A stretch of DNA of 64,000 nt, taken from Amborella trichopoda. Its lineage: Eukaryota; Streptophyta; Magnoliopsida; Amborellales; Amborellaceae. The notes under the pieces were generated by a model. That model did no database searches. It was not told the origin of the DNA and saw nothing but the letters and a program-made list of their open reading frames with translations. Positions within the stretch are counted from its first letter, which is position 1. Every line of letters starts with the position of its first letter. Positions 33,433 through 43,995 of the stretch are shown here, piece after piece. The stretch is taken from positions 6,495,634-6,559,633 of the forward strand of contig NW_006494943.1 in NCBI RefSeq assembly GCF_000471905.2, in the 5' to 3' direction. A program made the translations under genes and the position numbers.

Positions 33433-34741
33433 TGTTTAAAGACATTTTTCAGCACCTTAGGTCCCCGATGTGGAATAATAGAGAAGCCGGTAAATAAAGC
33501 TCTGACTTACAGTGGAATTTTTTACACTCTCAGAATCACCCCAGACCATATGAAAATGTTCCTAATCACTTCAAAAGGCCACCTGTTAAGTTTCGTCGCA
33601 ATCAGACATGTCTAAGGTAGTGCAAACAAAGAAAAACTTTCGGAAGAATCAACCTCTAGCGCCCCAAAATGCACCCTATAACTGGAACCCTATTTTTGGT
33701 CTATCAAATGGCTATGGAACCATCGTCATTGGATCCAACACGGTCGAAAATCCTTAGGGGTCAAGTTTCAGCTTAAACAGATGCTCCAAGACAAAGTTAT
33801 GGGCGAAAGACTGAAAGTGGATAGGCCGCACGCTATTCCCGTGCGCCCTCCCTGCACCAATCTCCATTGAAGGAGGTTGGTTTTCACAATCACAATCAGC
33901 AACTTTGAAGACCCATATCTCCCTCATTTTGAGTCAGATCGCGCTCAAATTTTACGAGCTTGTTCGTCTCATCAAGACAAGCATTTTTATATGTGGCACG
34001 TACCGTGTCGATATCTGAGCAGTGAGAAAAGCTAGAGAGAAGATGATGATTCATGATCAAGGTTGCAGGAAAATCAGTAGTACCACGACTAGCTTGAGTG
34101 GACAGTGCTCACATAATGGACCGACGTGCGACTAGTTCCATTACATGCGTAAGGACTGAGCCTACATCTGGGCCAAACATAACATGTGATAAATAGTTGG
34201 ATTCGACGCACGAGGATGTCGAAGTTTCTGCAGAATTTCGGCCGTCGGAATCCAAGTTTCGGCCAAAAACCCAAAGTTTCAGAATCTTCATTCAGGCAGG
34301 AAATCGAGCTGCGTTTGTTGCAACACGACCGTGACGACATGCTCAGTGCAGTTTAATGAAAAACCAAGAAAATACATCAAGAAACGAGCGCACTATAGAT
34401 CCAAAGTTTTTAAGATTTGTGCAAATTTCATGTCGTGTGATCGTGGCCTAAAAACACGATCCGTGACTCGAAGTTAATATCAAATTGATTGTCATGCTGA
34501 GCCCAACGAGAAAGTAATCATCTTTTGGTCAAATTGACATCGGAGCAACTCTGAATCGGCCTAGAAAAATCGCATACGTTCCATGGGTGCAGTAGAGATT
34601 GTTTTGGAATTTTGTGTATTGTTGGGCAAGGGTAAAATTGTCATTTTGTACCCATTTTTATATTTTTTTAATTCAAATAAATTATAATTATCATCAATTA
34701 GGTTAGATTTGGGGCATCCACCCACGTTTTGGATCCAAGTC

Positions 34742-34748
34742 TATATAA
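34742..34748 (+). promoter_or_regulatory. TATA box of LTR B
   Basis: TATATAA within CTATATAAACCACGC, followed by GAATAAAATTC at about 34787. This is a plausible U3/R boundary and polyadenylation signal. Confidence 0.6.
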
Positions 34749-35169
34749 ACCACGCTATATCCCATTGTAATGGACCTTCAGTTTGATGAATAAAATTCAG
34801 AATTAAGCTTTGAGATTGAGGGCCACGTCCAAGAGAAAGAGAGAAAGGAGAGAGAAGAAAATTTTAGTACCCTTAGGTGAAGGTAATTTTCTCTCTCTTC
34901 CTCTTGTTTCTCTCCTCTTCTTTCTTTCTCTCTCCTCCTTTTTTCTCTTTCTCTTCCCTTTCTCGACATGAACAATAGCAAGCATCACCGGGCATGTCTT
35001 ACTTTCCATTTCTCTCTCTCCTCTCTTTCCTAATCTTCTTTATCTCATTTCTTCTTCTCGCTGCTCTCTTTCCTCGTTCCTTCCCCTTCCGTCCTAATCT
35101 TTCCTCTCTTTATTAATCTTCTTTCTCTGTCTCTCCTTTCTCTCTATCTGTTCTCTCTCTCTCTCTCTC

Positions 35170-35490
35170 TTTTGTCATGAACGGTGGAGTCTATTGCCGT
35201 CCGTGTTCTCTCTTACTCTATCTCTCATCCCATAGACGGTGGAACCTATTGACATCCATGTTTATTCTCCTCTGACATGGACGGCGGAACCCTATCACCG
35301 TCCATGCTTCTCTCTTTTCTCTCTCCTCTGTCATGGACAATAGAACTCTATCACCATCTATGCTTCTCTCTTTTCTCTCTCCTCTTTCATAGACGGCGAA
35401 ACCCTATGGCCGTCCATGTTTCTCTCTCTTTCCTTTCTCCTCTGTCATGGACGGTGGACCCTATCACCGTCTATGTTTCTTTCCCCTTCT
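35170..35490 (+). repeat. Palindromic tandem repeats in U5 of LTR B
   Basis: About six copies, 50-65 bases apart, of an inverted repeat like CATGGACGG, 13 bases, CCGTCCATG (the cleanest at 35276-35306). Some copies keep pairing through G-T wobble (CATGGACGGTG with CACCGTCTATG at 35447). Confidence 0.75.
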
Positions 35491-35880
35491 CTCTATTCTT
35501 TCTTCTCTCTTCTCTCTCTTCTTTCTTATTTCTTATTTCTTCTTTCTTCTCTCTCTTCTTTCCTTTACCTTCTCTCTTCTCTCTTCTTTCTTCTCTCTCT
35601 TCTTTCTTCTCTCTTCTCTTTCTTCTTTCTCTTCTTTCTTCTTTCTGTCCTTTATTCTCTCTTCTCTCTTTTCTTTCTTCTCTCTTCTCTCTCTTCTTTC
35701 TTCTTTCTTCTCTCTTCTCTCTCTTCTTTCTTATATTTTCCCTCTCTTATTTCTTCTCTTTTCTCTCTCTTCTTTCTTCTCTCTTCTCTCTTCTCTCTTC
35801 TTTCTTCTTTCTTCTTTCTTCTCTCGTCTCTCTCTTCTTTCATCCTTCTCTCTCTTCTTTCTTCTTTCTCTCTCGTTTGA
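35490..35880 (+). repeat. Pyrimidine-rich simple repeat in LTR B
   Basis: TTCTCTCTTCTTTCTTCTCT-type tract. The 149-214 codon frames on the plus strand and the Glu/Lys/Arg frame on the minus strand are composition artefacts. Confidence 0.9.
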
Positions 35881-35924
35881 CCAAGGAGCAGGCTGAGTCT
35901 AGCACTATCATGGCAGTCTAGTAG

Positions 35925-36061
35925 TCGAGCAGTATTGCTGTCGTGCCGGTCTGAATTACCGTGCCCTTCTTGTTACCACATCAGATTAGCCATTGTGCTA
36001 AGCTGGTCGATGTTGGTTCTATCATTGAGCAGTATTGCTGTCGTGCCGGTCTGAGTTACTG
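35925..36061 (+). repeat. Direct repeat in U5 of LTR B
   Basis: GAGCAGTATTGCTGTCGTGC followed by CGGTCTGA occurs at about 35928 and again about 100 bases later (36027). Confidence 0.75.
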
Positions 36062-36601
36062 TGTCCGCCTTGCTACCACGGCATGTCCATCACCGTATTG
36101 GTCTAGCCCCATGTGTGAGGCTAACCACTTAGTCAAACTCCTCTTTCTTCTTTTCTCTTTTCACTATTCTACTTTCTTCTCACCCCAATCTCTGTCCTTT
36201 TATTATTCCCTTCCTTCTTTTAAATGCGCACGCTCGTGTACATTTACCTAAGACAAGGTGAGGTCTCTTGGCCCACTTGTCTTGTAAATTAACCATGTGT
36301 GTGTGATTACAGAAACAGGAAAGTACAAGTCAAGAGAGGCAATTTTGAACTAGTTGCAGGACTGGGGGGCTTTCAGTCGTGATCTGAGGGGGTACCCATG
36401 CGAGTCAGCTCGAGTGAGTCACGGACCCAGGTGAGGTGTGTGCGCCTCACATTAAATTCATCTCTCATCGATTGGTGTACCTGCCGTTGTTTCTTAACAA
36501 GGTTCCCAAGAGAGCAGCCTCAAGTCCTGGGTTTTCCTTGAAACCCAAGACACGTGCCACCAGGTCATCCCGATCCGGGGGCGAGATCGAGGCATCTAAC
36601 C

Positions 36602-37470
36602 AGTAAGCACTATCAAATAAAGAATTTAGATTAGAATATGCATAAATATTTTCATCAAATACAATATGTTTGGCGATATAAGCTTGTAATGTGGGTGGAT
36701 ATAAACACCTATAACCCTTATATTAGATATTGTAACCCAAAATACACATGAAAGAGAACATGGATTGAATTTATCTGCAGTATAATCTCGAAGGTACGAA
36801 AAACACCGATGGCCAAAAACCCGAAATTATGAATAGTTTAGTAAGCGACCAAATAACAAAGAGTGTGGCGAATCCAATTGTAAGTTAGCTTATGGGATCC
36901 TATTTGTGACAAATATTGCAATGTGGAAATCTTCAGCTCAAAATCATCTAGGAATTCCCGTATGAAACATCATTGTAAGGCCTAATTCTACAATATTCTT
37001 ATGTTTCCTTTCAACTATTTCATTTTGTTCAATGGATCCTGGACATAATATATGTTGCATAATTTAATTATAACTAAAATAAGAAATGAATTTTTTCTTA
37101 GCAAACTCATTACCTCCATCACATTGAAAAATTTAAATTCGTTTTTCAGATCTTGTTTCAATCTTATATGAAATTTCTCAAATGCAGAGAAAATTCATAT
37201 TTTCTTTTCAAATGATAAATCCAAGAAAAATGAGTATAATAATGTACAAACACCACATAAAAGCGATAACTAGCAAAAGAGGTTCTGTAGAGGTCTTATC
37301 AGTACTACTAAACGAGTGTTTACAACTTTTTTCCATCTGATAACTAGTGAAAATATAATGTGATTTATTTCTTGCATCAACATTAATCAACTGTTTAGAT
37401 TCTTAGTAACATACTGCTTTATTCTGAAGATGTCTAAGCCATTGATCTCTTATGTTGGCATATTTTGATT
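36602..37470 (-). pseudogene. Copia element D integrase remnant
   Basis: Ty1/copia integrase, which would join element cDNA to the genome. On the minus strand: a degenerate core (about 37.2-37.4 kb); the end of the core EQNEIVERKHKNIVELGLTM, then MFHTGIPR (about 36960-37050), matching the usual EQNGVVERKHRHIVEMGL block; and the C-terminal block YKGYRCLYPP...AYIAKHIVFDENIYAY (36620-36740). Many stops. Codons end at the B insertion point, so D's RT/RNase H should lie left of B, outside the window. Confidence 0.85.
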
Positions 37471-37583
37471 AAGAAATTAAGCTTGTTTCACATCCTCAAG
37501 TGCTAAAGTCTACCCTTTCTACTGTTGCTGGCCAAAGTTCTCCCTATGCACTTTTCCTTAATCAAGAAACCATTTGATGAGAA

Positions 37584-37830
37584 CTAAAAAAAAAAATTTG
37601 TAAATTGGCTAACAGATAATATATACATTTTCATCTCTAACACCAAAACAACATTAAAAATATTAAATTTTCTAGACCCAATACCAATATTTGCATCACC
37701 AACATATAAAATAGTCAGTTGCTCACCATTGCCAACCATGACCATATCTATACCACTATAACAACGAAGGTTGTGCAATTTATCTAAGTTTCTTGTCATA
37801 TAAGTTAAGACATTAGTGTCCAATAACCAT
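37584..37830 (-). pseudogene. Copia element D protease and pre-integrase region
   Basis: A 79-codon open stretch: TYMTRNLDKLHNLRCYSGID, then VMVGNGEQLTILYVGDANI and LEMKMYILSVSQFT. This is the copia pattern in which the protease active site (D-S/T-G) just precedes the H-M-T-G motif. The upstream DTGA-type codon context is degraded, although DTN is at the frame start. Confidence 0.8.
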
Positions 37831-38249
37831 TTGAGTTCTAAGAATTGTTATAGCCATTGTTGCAAAAGCGGAACATCTTTTACTTGGTATGTGTGATTGA
37901 ATCAATGCCAATACTTAAATGCAAAATGTCCAAATTTTCCACAAATTTCACGGTTTTCCTAGGGCTTTTGAGCAACTGTTGTATCTGGAAATCTTGCTAG
38001 CAATACTGATTTGGAGGTGCATCATCACCTCCTTAGTTTATCTCGGGTACACCACGTTCCCCATTATTAGTTTGGCATGTCTGACAAAACTCACGTCCTT
38101 AAGAGTTGAAAAACTGTTGACCATTGAAGTTGTTGCTACGTCTACCTCTGTAACTCCTACTACCTCTATTGTGTCCAAAATTCTCTATTATTCAACAAAA
38201 GTCACATTCTGATTTGGATATGAGTGTTCTTCATATGAATGAGCCTGGT

Positions 38250-38864
38250 TTCTAATTCCATGGCTTTGAAGAAGAGGTATACTCTCATAATAGGAACAAA
38301 TCACATACTTAATCATTGTAGTAAAAAAAGACTCATATTACGGTCCGAGTCCATTAGTAAACCAAAATACCTTTTTTTTATCTTGTACGGGTTTGTCAAT
38401 AGCTTCCAAATCCTCGCAACCACCCTTGAATCTGCGTATGTATTACGATAGTCAAATTCTCTTTCTTGTAGAGTTGAAGTTGCAGGGAAAGTTGGAACTC
38501 CCAAGCTTGATAATTATTGTATAGGCAAACTTCTACAGAAATCTTAATGCCAACAACGAGGTTGAAACACTCTTTTAACAATTGTCCATGTTATTTAGGC
38601 TTTAAGAAGCCGATCATACTCTAATCACGATTTATAATCTGGGTTTTCAGTTTCACTCTTACGATCAGGGGAGAAAATCTCTTGATTTGGTGTAGAGCAG
38701 TCACTATTAATGAATCCAAAAAGCTCCTTATTCTCAATCAATGAAAGCATTTGTTGGTTTTCCCATAACAAATAATTATTTTATGCCAATTTAATAGACA
38801 CAAAATTTCCTACATTAAGGGTGGAGGGATAAAGATACGTGTTTGTTGAGGATGAGTCATCCAT
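38250..38864 (-). pseudogene. Copia element D gag, N-terminal part
   Basis: Starts with ATG at 38864 (MDDSSSTNTYLYPSTLNVGN, then FVSIKLA, stop, NNYLLWENQQMLSLIENKEL and FGFIN). This matches the usual copia gag beginning in which the element's own transcript is bound through a K-L-x-x-x-N-Y-x-x-W block. It continues with CSTPNQEIFSPDRKSE and LEYDRLLKA before frame breaks near 38.5 kb. It would be the capsid protein; now inactive. Confidence 0.8.
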
Positions 38865-39112
38865 TAGAACAAAGATATTTGAGGTTTAGATGGGTAGCGG
38901 AAAATGATAAGAGCGACTTTGTTTAGATGAATATGACGGACATTGAAGCTAGAAAATAATGAATGCAAAACGACAAAGGTAATGAAAAAGGCTTTGATGA
39001 TTAGTGCTCACCAGACAAAACAAATTTGCCTATAGAGAGTGAAAACGTGACCAAGTTGTGATAGGGTTGTGTATATGACAAACAACAAAGGAAATAATAA
39101 AAAAAGGGATTG

Positions 39113-39330
39113 TATACAATGAGACTATTTATCTTTGGTATAGGGAGGTCACAATTACTTACAACCATCTGATGTGAATCTGATAGCTTGGGTGTATCAC
39201 AAAGTTTGAGAATATTTCTTTTGAACTTTGAGCTTGGTTAATGAAATAAATGCAACCACCCAATTTCACATTCAATGGTCAAGATTAATTGTAACTACCT
39301 GGTACCAAAGATAAATGGTCTCATTATATA
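39113..39330. mobile_element. Hairpin MITE in the leader of copia element D
   Basis: Arms of about 65 bases are inverted repeats: left TATACAATGAGACTATTTAT plus CTTTGGTA; right TACCAAAGATAAATGGTCTC plus ATTATATA. The 218-bp element has no coding capacity. Flanking T/A bases may be a short target duplication, but the boundary is not certain. Confidence 0.7.
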
Positions 39331-39525
39331 CTTTCCCACAAAAAAAAAGGTTTAATGAATATGAGAAAAATGTTTTAGTTGGCTGAGGCTAGGTATGCAC
39401 AATCACTTATGACTACATATGAAGAGAGATACTTACTTAGGGAAGACGAACGACCTCAATGTAAAGGCTAAGAAGATCGGTAGGGTAGACGAACGACCTC
39501 AATGTTAAAGGCTGAGAGGATCAGT

Positions 39526-39538
39526 GTGGCTCTGATAC
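39526..39538 (-). other. Primer binding site of copia element D
   Basis: The minus strand reads TGGTATCAGAGCC, complementary to the 3' end of initiator tRNA-Met and standard for copia. The LTR therefore lies to the right (39539 onward). Confidence 0.85.
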
Positions 39539-40774
39539 CATAAAGAATTTTAGAGAGAGAAATAAACTTTTGAGAAGATAATTGTGCCATACAATTGTCG
39601 TGGTTCTTTCATTGTATATATAATAGTGATATAATGGTACAATATACATGGTCTTATCTTTTTTTTTGGGTAATTCAGTGGGGAAGACAGACGCATACCC
39701 ATTTGAATAGGCTCAATCGCAACCTATTGGAAAGGTTTATTGAAAAAGATCTACACAATTTGTTCATGATTGAATGTTGTATCACTCCATAGGAGATTCA
39801 AAGTAGAATTCGTTTAAGTTTTTTGATTGATGAAGAAATCACCATCGATCTCATGTCTTAGTTGCCTAACCCTGTGTATAACTTCTAGACTCCAGATTTT
39901 CTCAACAGAATATGTTTTGTTTGTCGGTAGGTTCTAGGTTTTAGGATAAATATTTAAACTATTTTTGAAGTTTAAAATTTTATAATTAGAGTTATAAATA
40001 GATTTTCAAGCAATCCTAAGGATTTTTTACACTAAACTTACATCTTATGATAAAATTTGGAGACGTGTCTTAATTGAATTGTTTAAGATCGCAACCTTAT
40101 GCAAACTACACCCATAATAAAAATACCAAAGTTTCAAAACGCAATCCAAACTTGAGAAGCCCCAATTTTATAAACCCAATGAGGCAAATACATAATTTTC
40201 ACATTTATTTTTTAATGTTTTAAACTAAAATAAAAAATAAATATAAAAATATAAAAAAGCTCACCATAAGGTGAGGCAGAAATCCTACGCGAAATTAATT
40301 AGAAATCTGGCCCTTGGTGGAGGCTCTATGCGTGTGAGAAAACTCCATTCATGACCTCAATAAAAAATGATGGAAATCCCCATCAAGAAGAAAAAAAAAC
40401 AAAAACAAAAAAAAAAAAAAGAAAGAAAGAAGAAGGATACTTGTAGCTTTGTAAATTAGATGGGCAGATGGCAATGTAGGACTGGAACCGTTCCCGGTGG
40501 ATAGTAAGCCAGAGGTAGAAAGAGAGAGAGAGAGGAAATGATGGAGAAAGAAAGGATGGGCATGGTTTTGGTGCTTTAAATCGAACCTATCCAGTATTGC
40601 AAATACTAGACATCTTAAAACTTTAAAAAAAAAAAAAATGCAGATACTCTTCAATATTGGTAACATTAAAAACCTTAGGAAGTTGGGCAGTCCAACATTA
40701 CAAATACCAAACAATCCAAAAGATAAGGTTGTTCAGTGTTCTTGATATCAAACAGTACCTGAACAAAAAAAATT
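39539..40774 (-). repeat. Probable 5' LTR of D and A/T-rich flank
   Basis: The first 130 bases (AGAGAGAAATAAACTTTTGA, TATATATAATAGTG) look like the R-U5 end of a copia LTR. The start of the LTR could not be placed because the other LTR is outside the window. A poly-A stretch is at 40385-40425. No gene is visible. Confidence 0.4.
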
Positions 40775-42266
40775 ACAGGATTTCTCACCTATCTGGCATT
40801 AAAAAAATAGGACAGGAGGCGGAATCCCAAATACCGAGTTCCTACTCAAGATCGTGTACATGATTAGCTAAATACGAAGTAGATGAATATTACTATAAAT
40901 CAAGTGCGAGAAATGAATCAAACATAAAAAATCACACAACCACAACACACGATTAACGTGGTTCACCCTGTAGGATTACATCCACGGCCTCAACAAGTCA
41001 AAATCCACTATTACAATGAAGATTACATTTTTTTGGTTACAAGAGATATACAACTCTCTAAATATCTGTAAAAGACCATCATCGATCTTTCCTTCTAAAC
41101 TCGTTCTTCCGACTAAGCAACACCATCAATCAATACATTCTTTCCCACCCCAATAAACCAAGAGATTTTCTCTCTCTAGAAGCGAAAACTTTACCAACCC
41201 AAAACTCATAGGAATACTGCCTTTTTCTTTGAGGCCATGTATGTCTCTCTTGGGGAACAATCTCTATTTTTGGAGATCCATTCCCATAACCCCCTAAGGG
41301 TTACCCTAAAAAGGATGGGTATTATGTTTTTCTTGATCCCTTTTAATCACCTTGAGCTTCTTTCTTGCTCTCTAAGAAGCCCATTTTTTTCTCATAATAC
41401 CCTTAATCTTTTAATAAAACATAGGTATGGTGATTTTGACTTTCATCAAGCCTAACAACCTCCACCTGGATATAAAAAATTACCATAATTGTCTTGACAA
41501 CCTTCATTGAATAGATTTTTTAATTTCTTTTCTCTTGCCTCCATTGTGAAATTTTCAATACTTTGCTTTCATATTCTCCACCTCAAACCATTTATCCATT
41601 AAACTTTGCCATTATCTTTTTTCATAATTCAAGCCTTAGCCATGTACATACCTTATGCTCTGATTCCAATTGTAGAGTTCTCGTGAACCCTTCGCTTGCG
41701 GAACCAGGAATCCCAAATACTAGGATCCTACCCAAGATCGTCTATACGATTGGCTAAATCTGAAGTAGATGAATACCACTATAAATCGAGTGCGAGAAAT
41801 AAAGCAAACATAAAAAAACACACCACCACAACACACGATTTACGTGGTTCACCCCGTGGGGTTACATCTACGGCCTTAGCAAGTCGAAGTCCACTATCAC
41901 AATGAAGATTACAGTTTTGAGTTACAAGATATATACCTCTCTCTAAAGATCGGTAAAAGACCATCACCGATCTTCCCTTCTAAACTCACTCTCCCGACCG
42001 AGCAACATAGTTGATCAATACCTTCTTTTCCACCGCAATACCGTTACCGGAAAGATAACCTCGAGAGAAACCGAGATATTTTATTTCTCTAGAAGTGGAA
42101 ACTTACCAACCCAAAGAGGTGACCTTCAAAATATGAGTCTTATGTTTTACTTGATCACTTTTATAGAGCTTTTTTCTTGCTCCCAAAAAACCCATTCTCT
42201 TTTTTCCATAATACCCTTAATGTTTTAATAAAACATACGTATGGTTTTCACTATCACCCAACCTAA
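40775..42266 (-). mobile_element. TRIM (terminal-repeat retrotransposon in miniature)
   Basis: Two LTRs, about 40775-41457 and 41671-42266, share long blocks such as CACAACACACGATTTACGTG. They are separated by only 213 bases that hold a polypurine tract (minus GGTGGAGGT, 41458-41466) and a primer site (minus TGGAATCAGAGC, 41657-41668). There is no coding sequence. Orientation is minus. It would need proteins from an autonomous copia element. The left edge of the 3' LTR is degraded. Confidence 0.8.
41657..41668 (-). other. Primer binding site of the TRIM
   Basis: Minus TGGAATCAGAGC, one base off the canonical initiator tRNA-Met complement TGGTATCAGAGC, two bases from the LTR end TGTAGAG. Confidence 0.75.
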
Positions 42267-43080
42267 AATATAGGCATAACATTAGGAAGACATCACACAA
42301 ATGACCTGTAGTATAGGCATCTCTATAGGAAATTAAACAAGCTTTCCGTTATTCCAAGTCCTCCGACTTAGTAGCTTATTTGAAAAAGAATCCAAAAATA
42401 CCAAAGTAGTTTATTATTTTTAGTGCCATGTTATAGCAAAGTGTCACATATCAATAGGTAATGATATTTGTATATCTGTTGGAAGTTGTACACATTCCTT
42501 CGATACCATGACCATATACTTTTGGTTAATTGAGGTTATTGTAGTACATGTGACACTTCCATGAGAAGTGTCAACTTCAAAGAAATGTTGTATTCCGTTA
42601 ACTGTAGTACCCACTCCTGTTTTGTACGCAGCTCAAATTTTCACTCACGCTACCAAGGGGCCTCTGTCACTCTGATGATATTTAATTTTGGTTACACATC
42701 TAATTATCCGATCATGACTTGATGGCGCGGAGTGCATATCACCTTTTTACTATATTGTCCTGATATTTTGGTACATGTATAGTTCTCCTAGGGGTGTTTT
42801 ATTTAAAATATATTTTGATCAATTTAATTTATTTAAAATAAATTTATATTTTTAATTGGTGTGCCCCTATAAGAACCATACATGTTGCAAAATTTAGGTC
42901 CATACGATTCGTTAAAAATTAAAATTCAAATATGAAATTCGCTGTGAGCCATCTGATCAAGATAGGTCAACTCAAAGGCTAACTAAAGTTACTATTTACT
43001 TGTAGATGCAACCTAATGGTAGTCTTTCTATATAACGATTCAAATTAGAAGAGAAGAAAATGGACGGCTATGATTGCATG
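42267..43080. other. A/T-rich intergenic sequence
   Basis: No gene, RNA or clear element recognised. Short frames lack conserved motifs. Confidence 0.5.
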
Positions 43081-43260
43081 TAATGTTTTAATTTTATTTA
43101 TTTTTTATTTTTATTTACTTGAAATTTTGGACGTCCACTCTTCTCACTTAGGTGCACCTTAAAAAGTATCAAAAAAATAAATAATAAATTTAAAAATATT
43201 ATTAAATATTCAGAAGTATTTTGATCAATTTATTTTTTTATAAATTATTCCTTTATATTC
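43080..43260. repeat. A/T-rich dispersed repeat, partner of 60700-60900
   Basis: GGACGTCCACTCTTCTCACT and the following CACCTTAAAAAGTAT resemble GGTACGTCCGATCTTCTCAT with CACTTATAAAAAGTAT at about 60774. Probably relics of one A/T-rich MITE family. Confidence 0.5.
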
Positions 43261-43995
43261 TTTTAGGTAGGCATGTAGACCCTCAACATTTTCTTTCCTA
43301 TTAATCTAAACTGCTTGGTGTTTACATATGCGAGTGGGCATGTAAAATCACTTTCTAGATTGATATAGGGCATGTCTAGATGACTACTAATTTTATCAAG
43401 AATATATTATCTTATTTGAAATTAATATCCTCTGGATAATGCCATTTTGTTGGTTATTTGATATGTATTTTGTGCTGGGTATAATATCTATTTAATTATT
43501 TTATTTTTCCATGATTTTTATCTATTTTTAGCTATTTGTAGCCAAGAACATGCGATGTTCAGCAAAGTACTTTGAATAAAATGAAAAACAACTTTTCAAA
43601 AAAATAAACTTGCATGTAAAATTGCCTATAAACTTATCTCATAAACTTTATGATGGATACAACCAACAAAAGATAACTTATTGTTAGGTGCAACTTTATT
43701 GAAACAGTACATTTCAGCAATACATACAAACAGGCTCGTAATATATGTACTTTCTATAAGGCATCAAAAATGGATAACACCCAATCTGCCGTTATATAAA
43801 TGGTTCAATGCAAATCGGTTTGTTCCATGTGTTAAGTTAGAAGAATGCCATTGGTAATAGCATTGATCTCTACTAAATTGCTGTAACCATGGGAATAAAG
43901 AAAAACGCAGCAGCTATGCGCCCACCATCTACCTCTGACAATGAAATTCTAGTTCTGTCCAGTTTACACTAACCAAGTGACAAAAATTATCACCT

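Larger units (their letters stand above)
23428..36601 (+). mobile_element. Element B, 3' segment (protease, antisense PMD gene, 3' LTR)
   Basis: Continuation of the plus-strand element whose gag remnant is at 1582-3325; element A interrupts it. Order: protease (23428-24690), antisense PMD gene (29100-25137, minus), its promoter (30058-30022), repeats, hairpin and polypurine tract (33382-33432) and 3' LTR (33433-36601). There is no RT, RNase H or integrase. The 5' LTR and primer site lie left of the window. B itself inserted in copia element D: codons of D's integrase stop at 36602. The right target duplication should be GTAAG (36602-36606). Confidence 0.85.
33433..36601 (+). repeat. 3' LTR of element B
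   Basis: 3.17 kb, from TGTTTAAAGACATTTTTCAG to GGCATCTAACCA. Homologous, in inverted orientation, to the A and C LTRs. U3 runs to the TATA box at 34742; R-U5 contains palindromic repeats and a pyrimidine-rich tract where A has the 39-bp minisatellite. The sequence ends exactly where copia integrase codons begin. Confidence 0.9.

Noticed and set aside
35277-35921. Frames of 149-214 codons that look like multi-pass membrane proteins
   Set aside because: Pyrimidine-rich LTR tract; the hydrophobic look comes from TTC/CTC codons, and the minus strand shows an equally artificial Glu/Lys/Arg frame.
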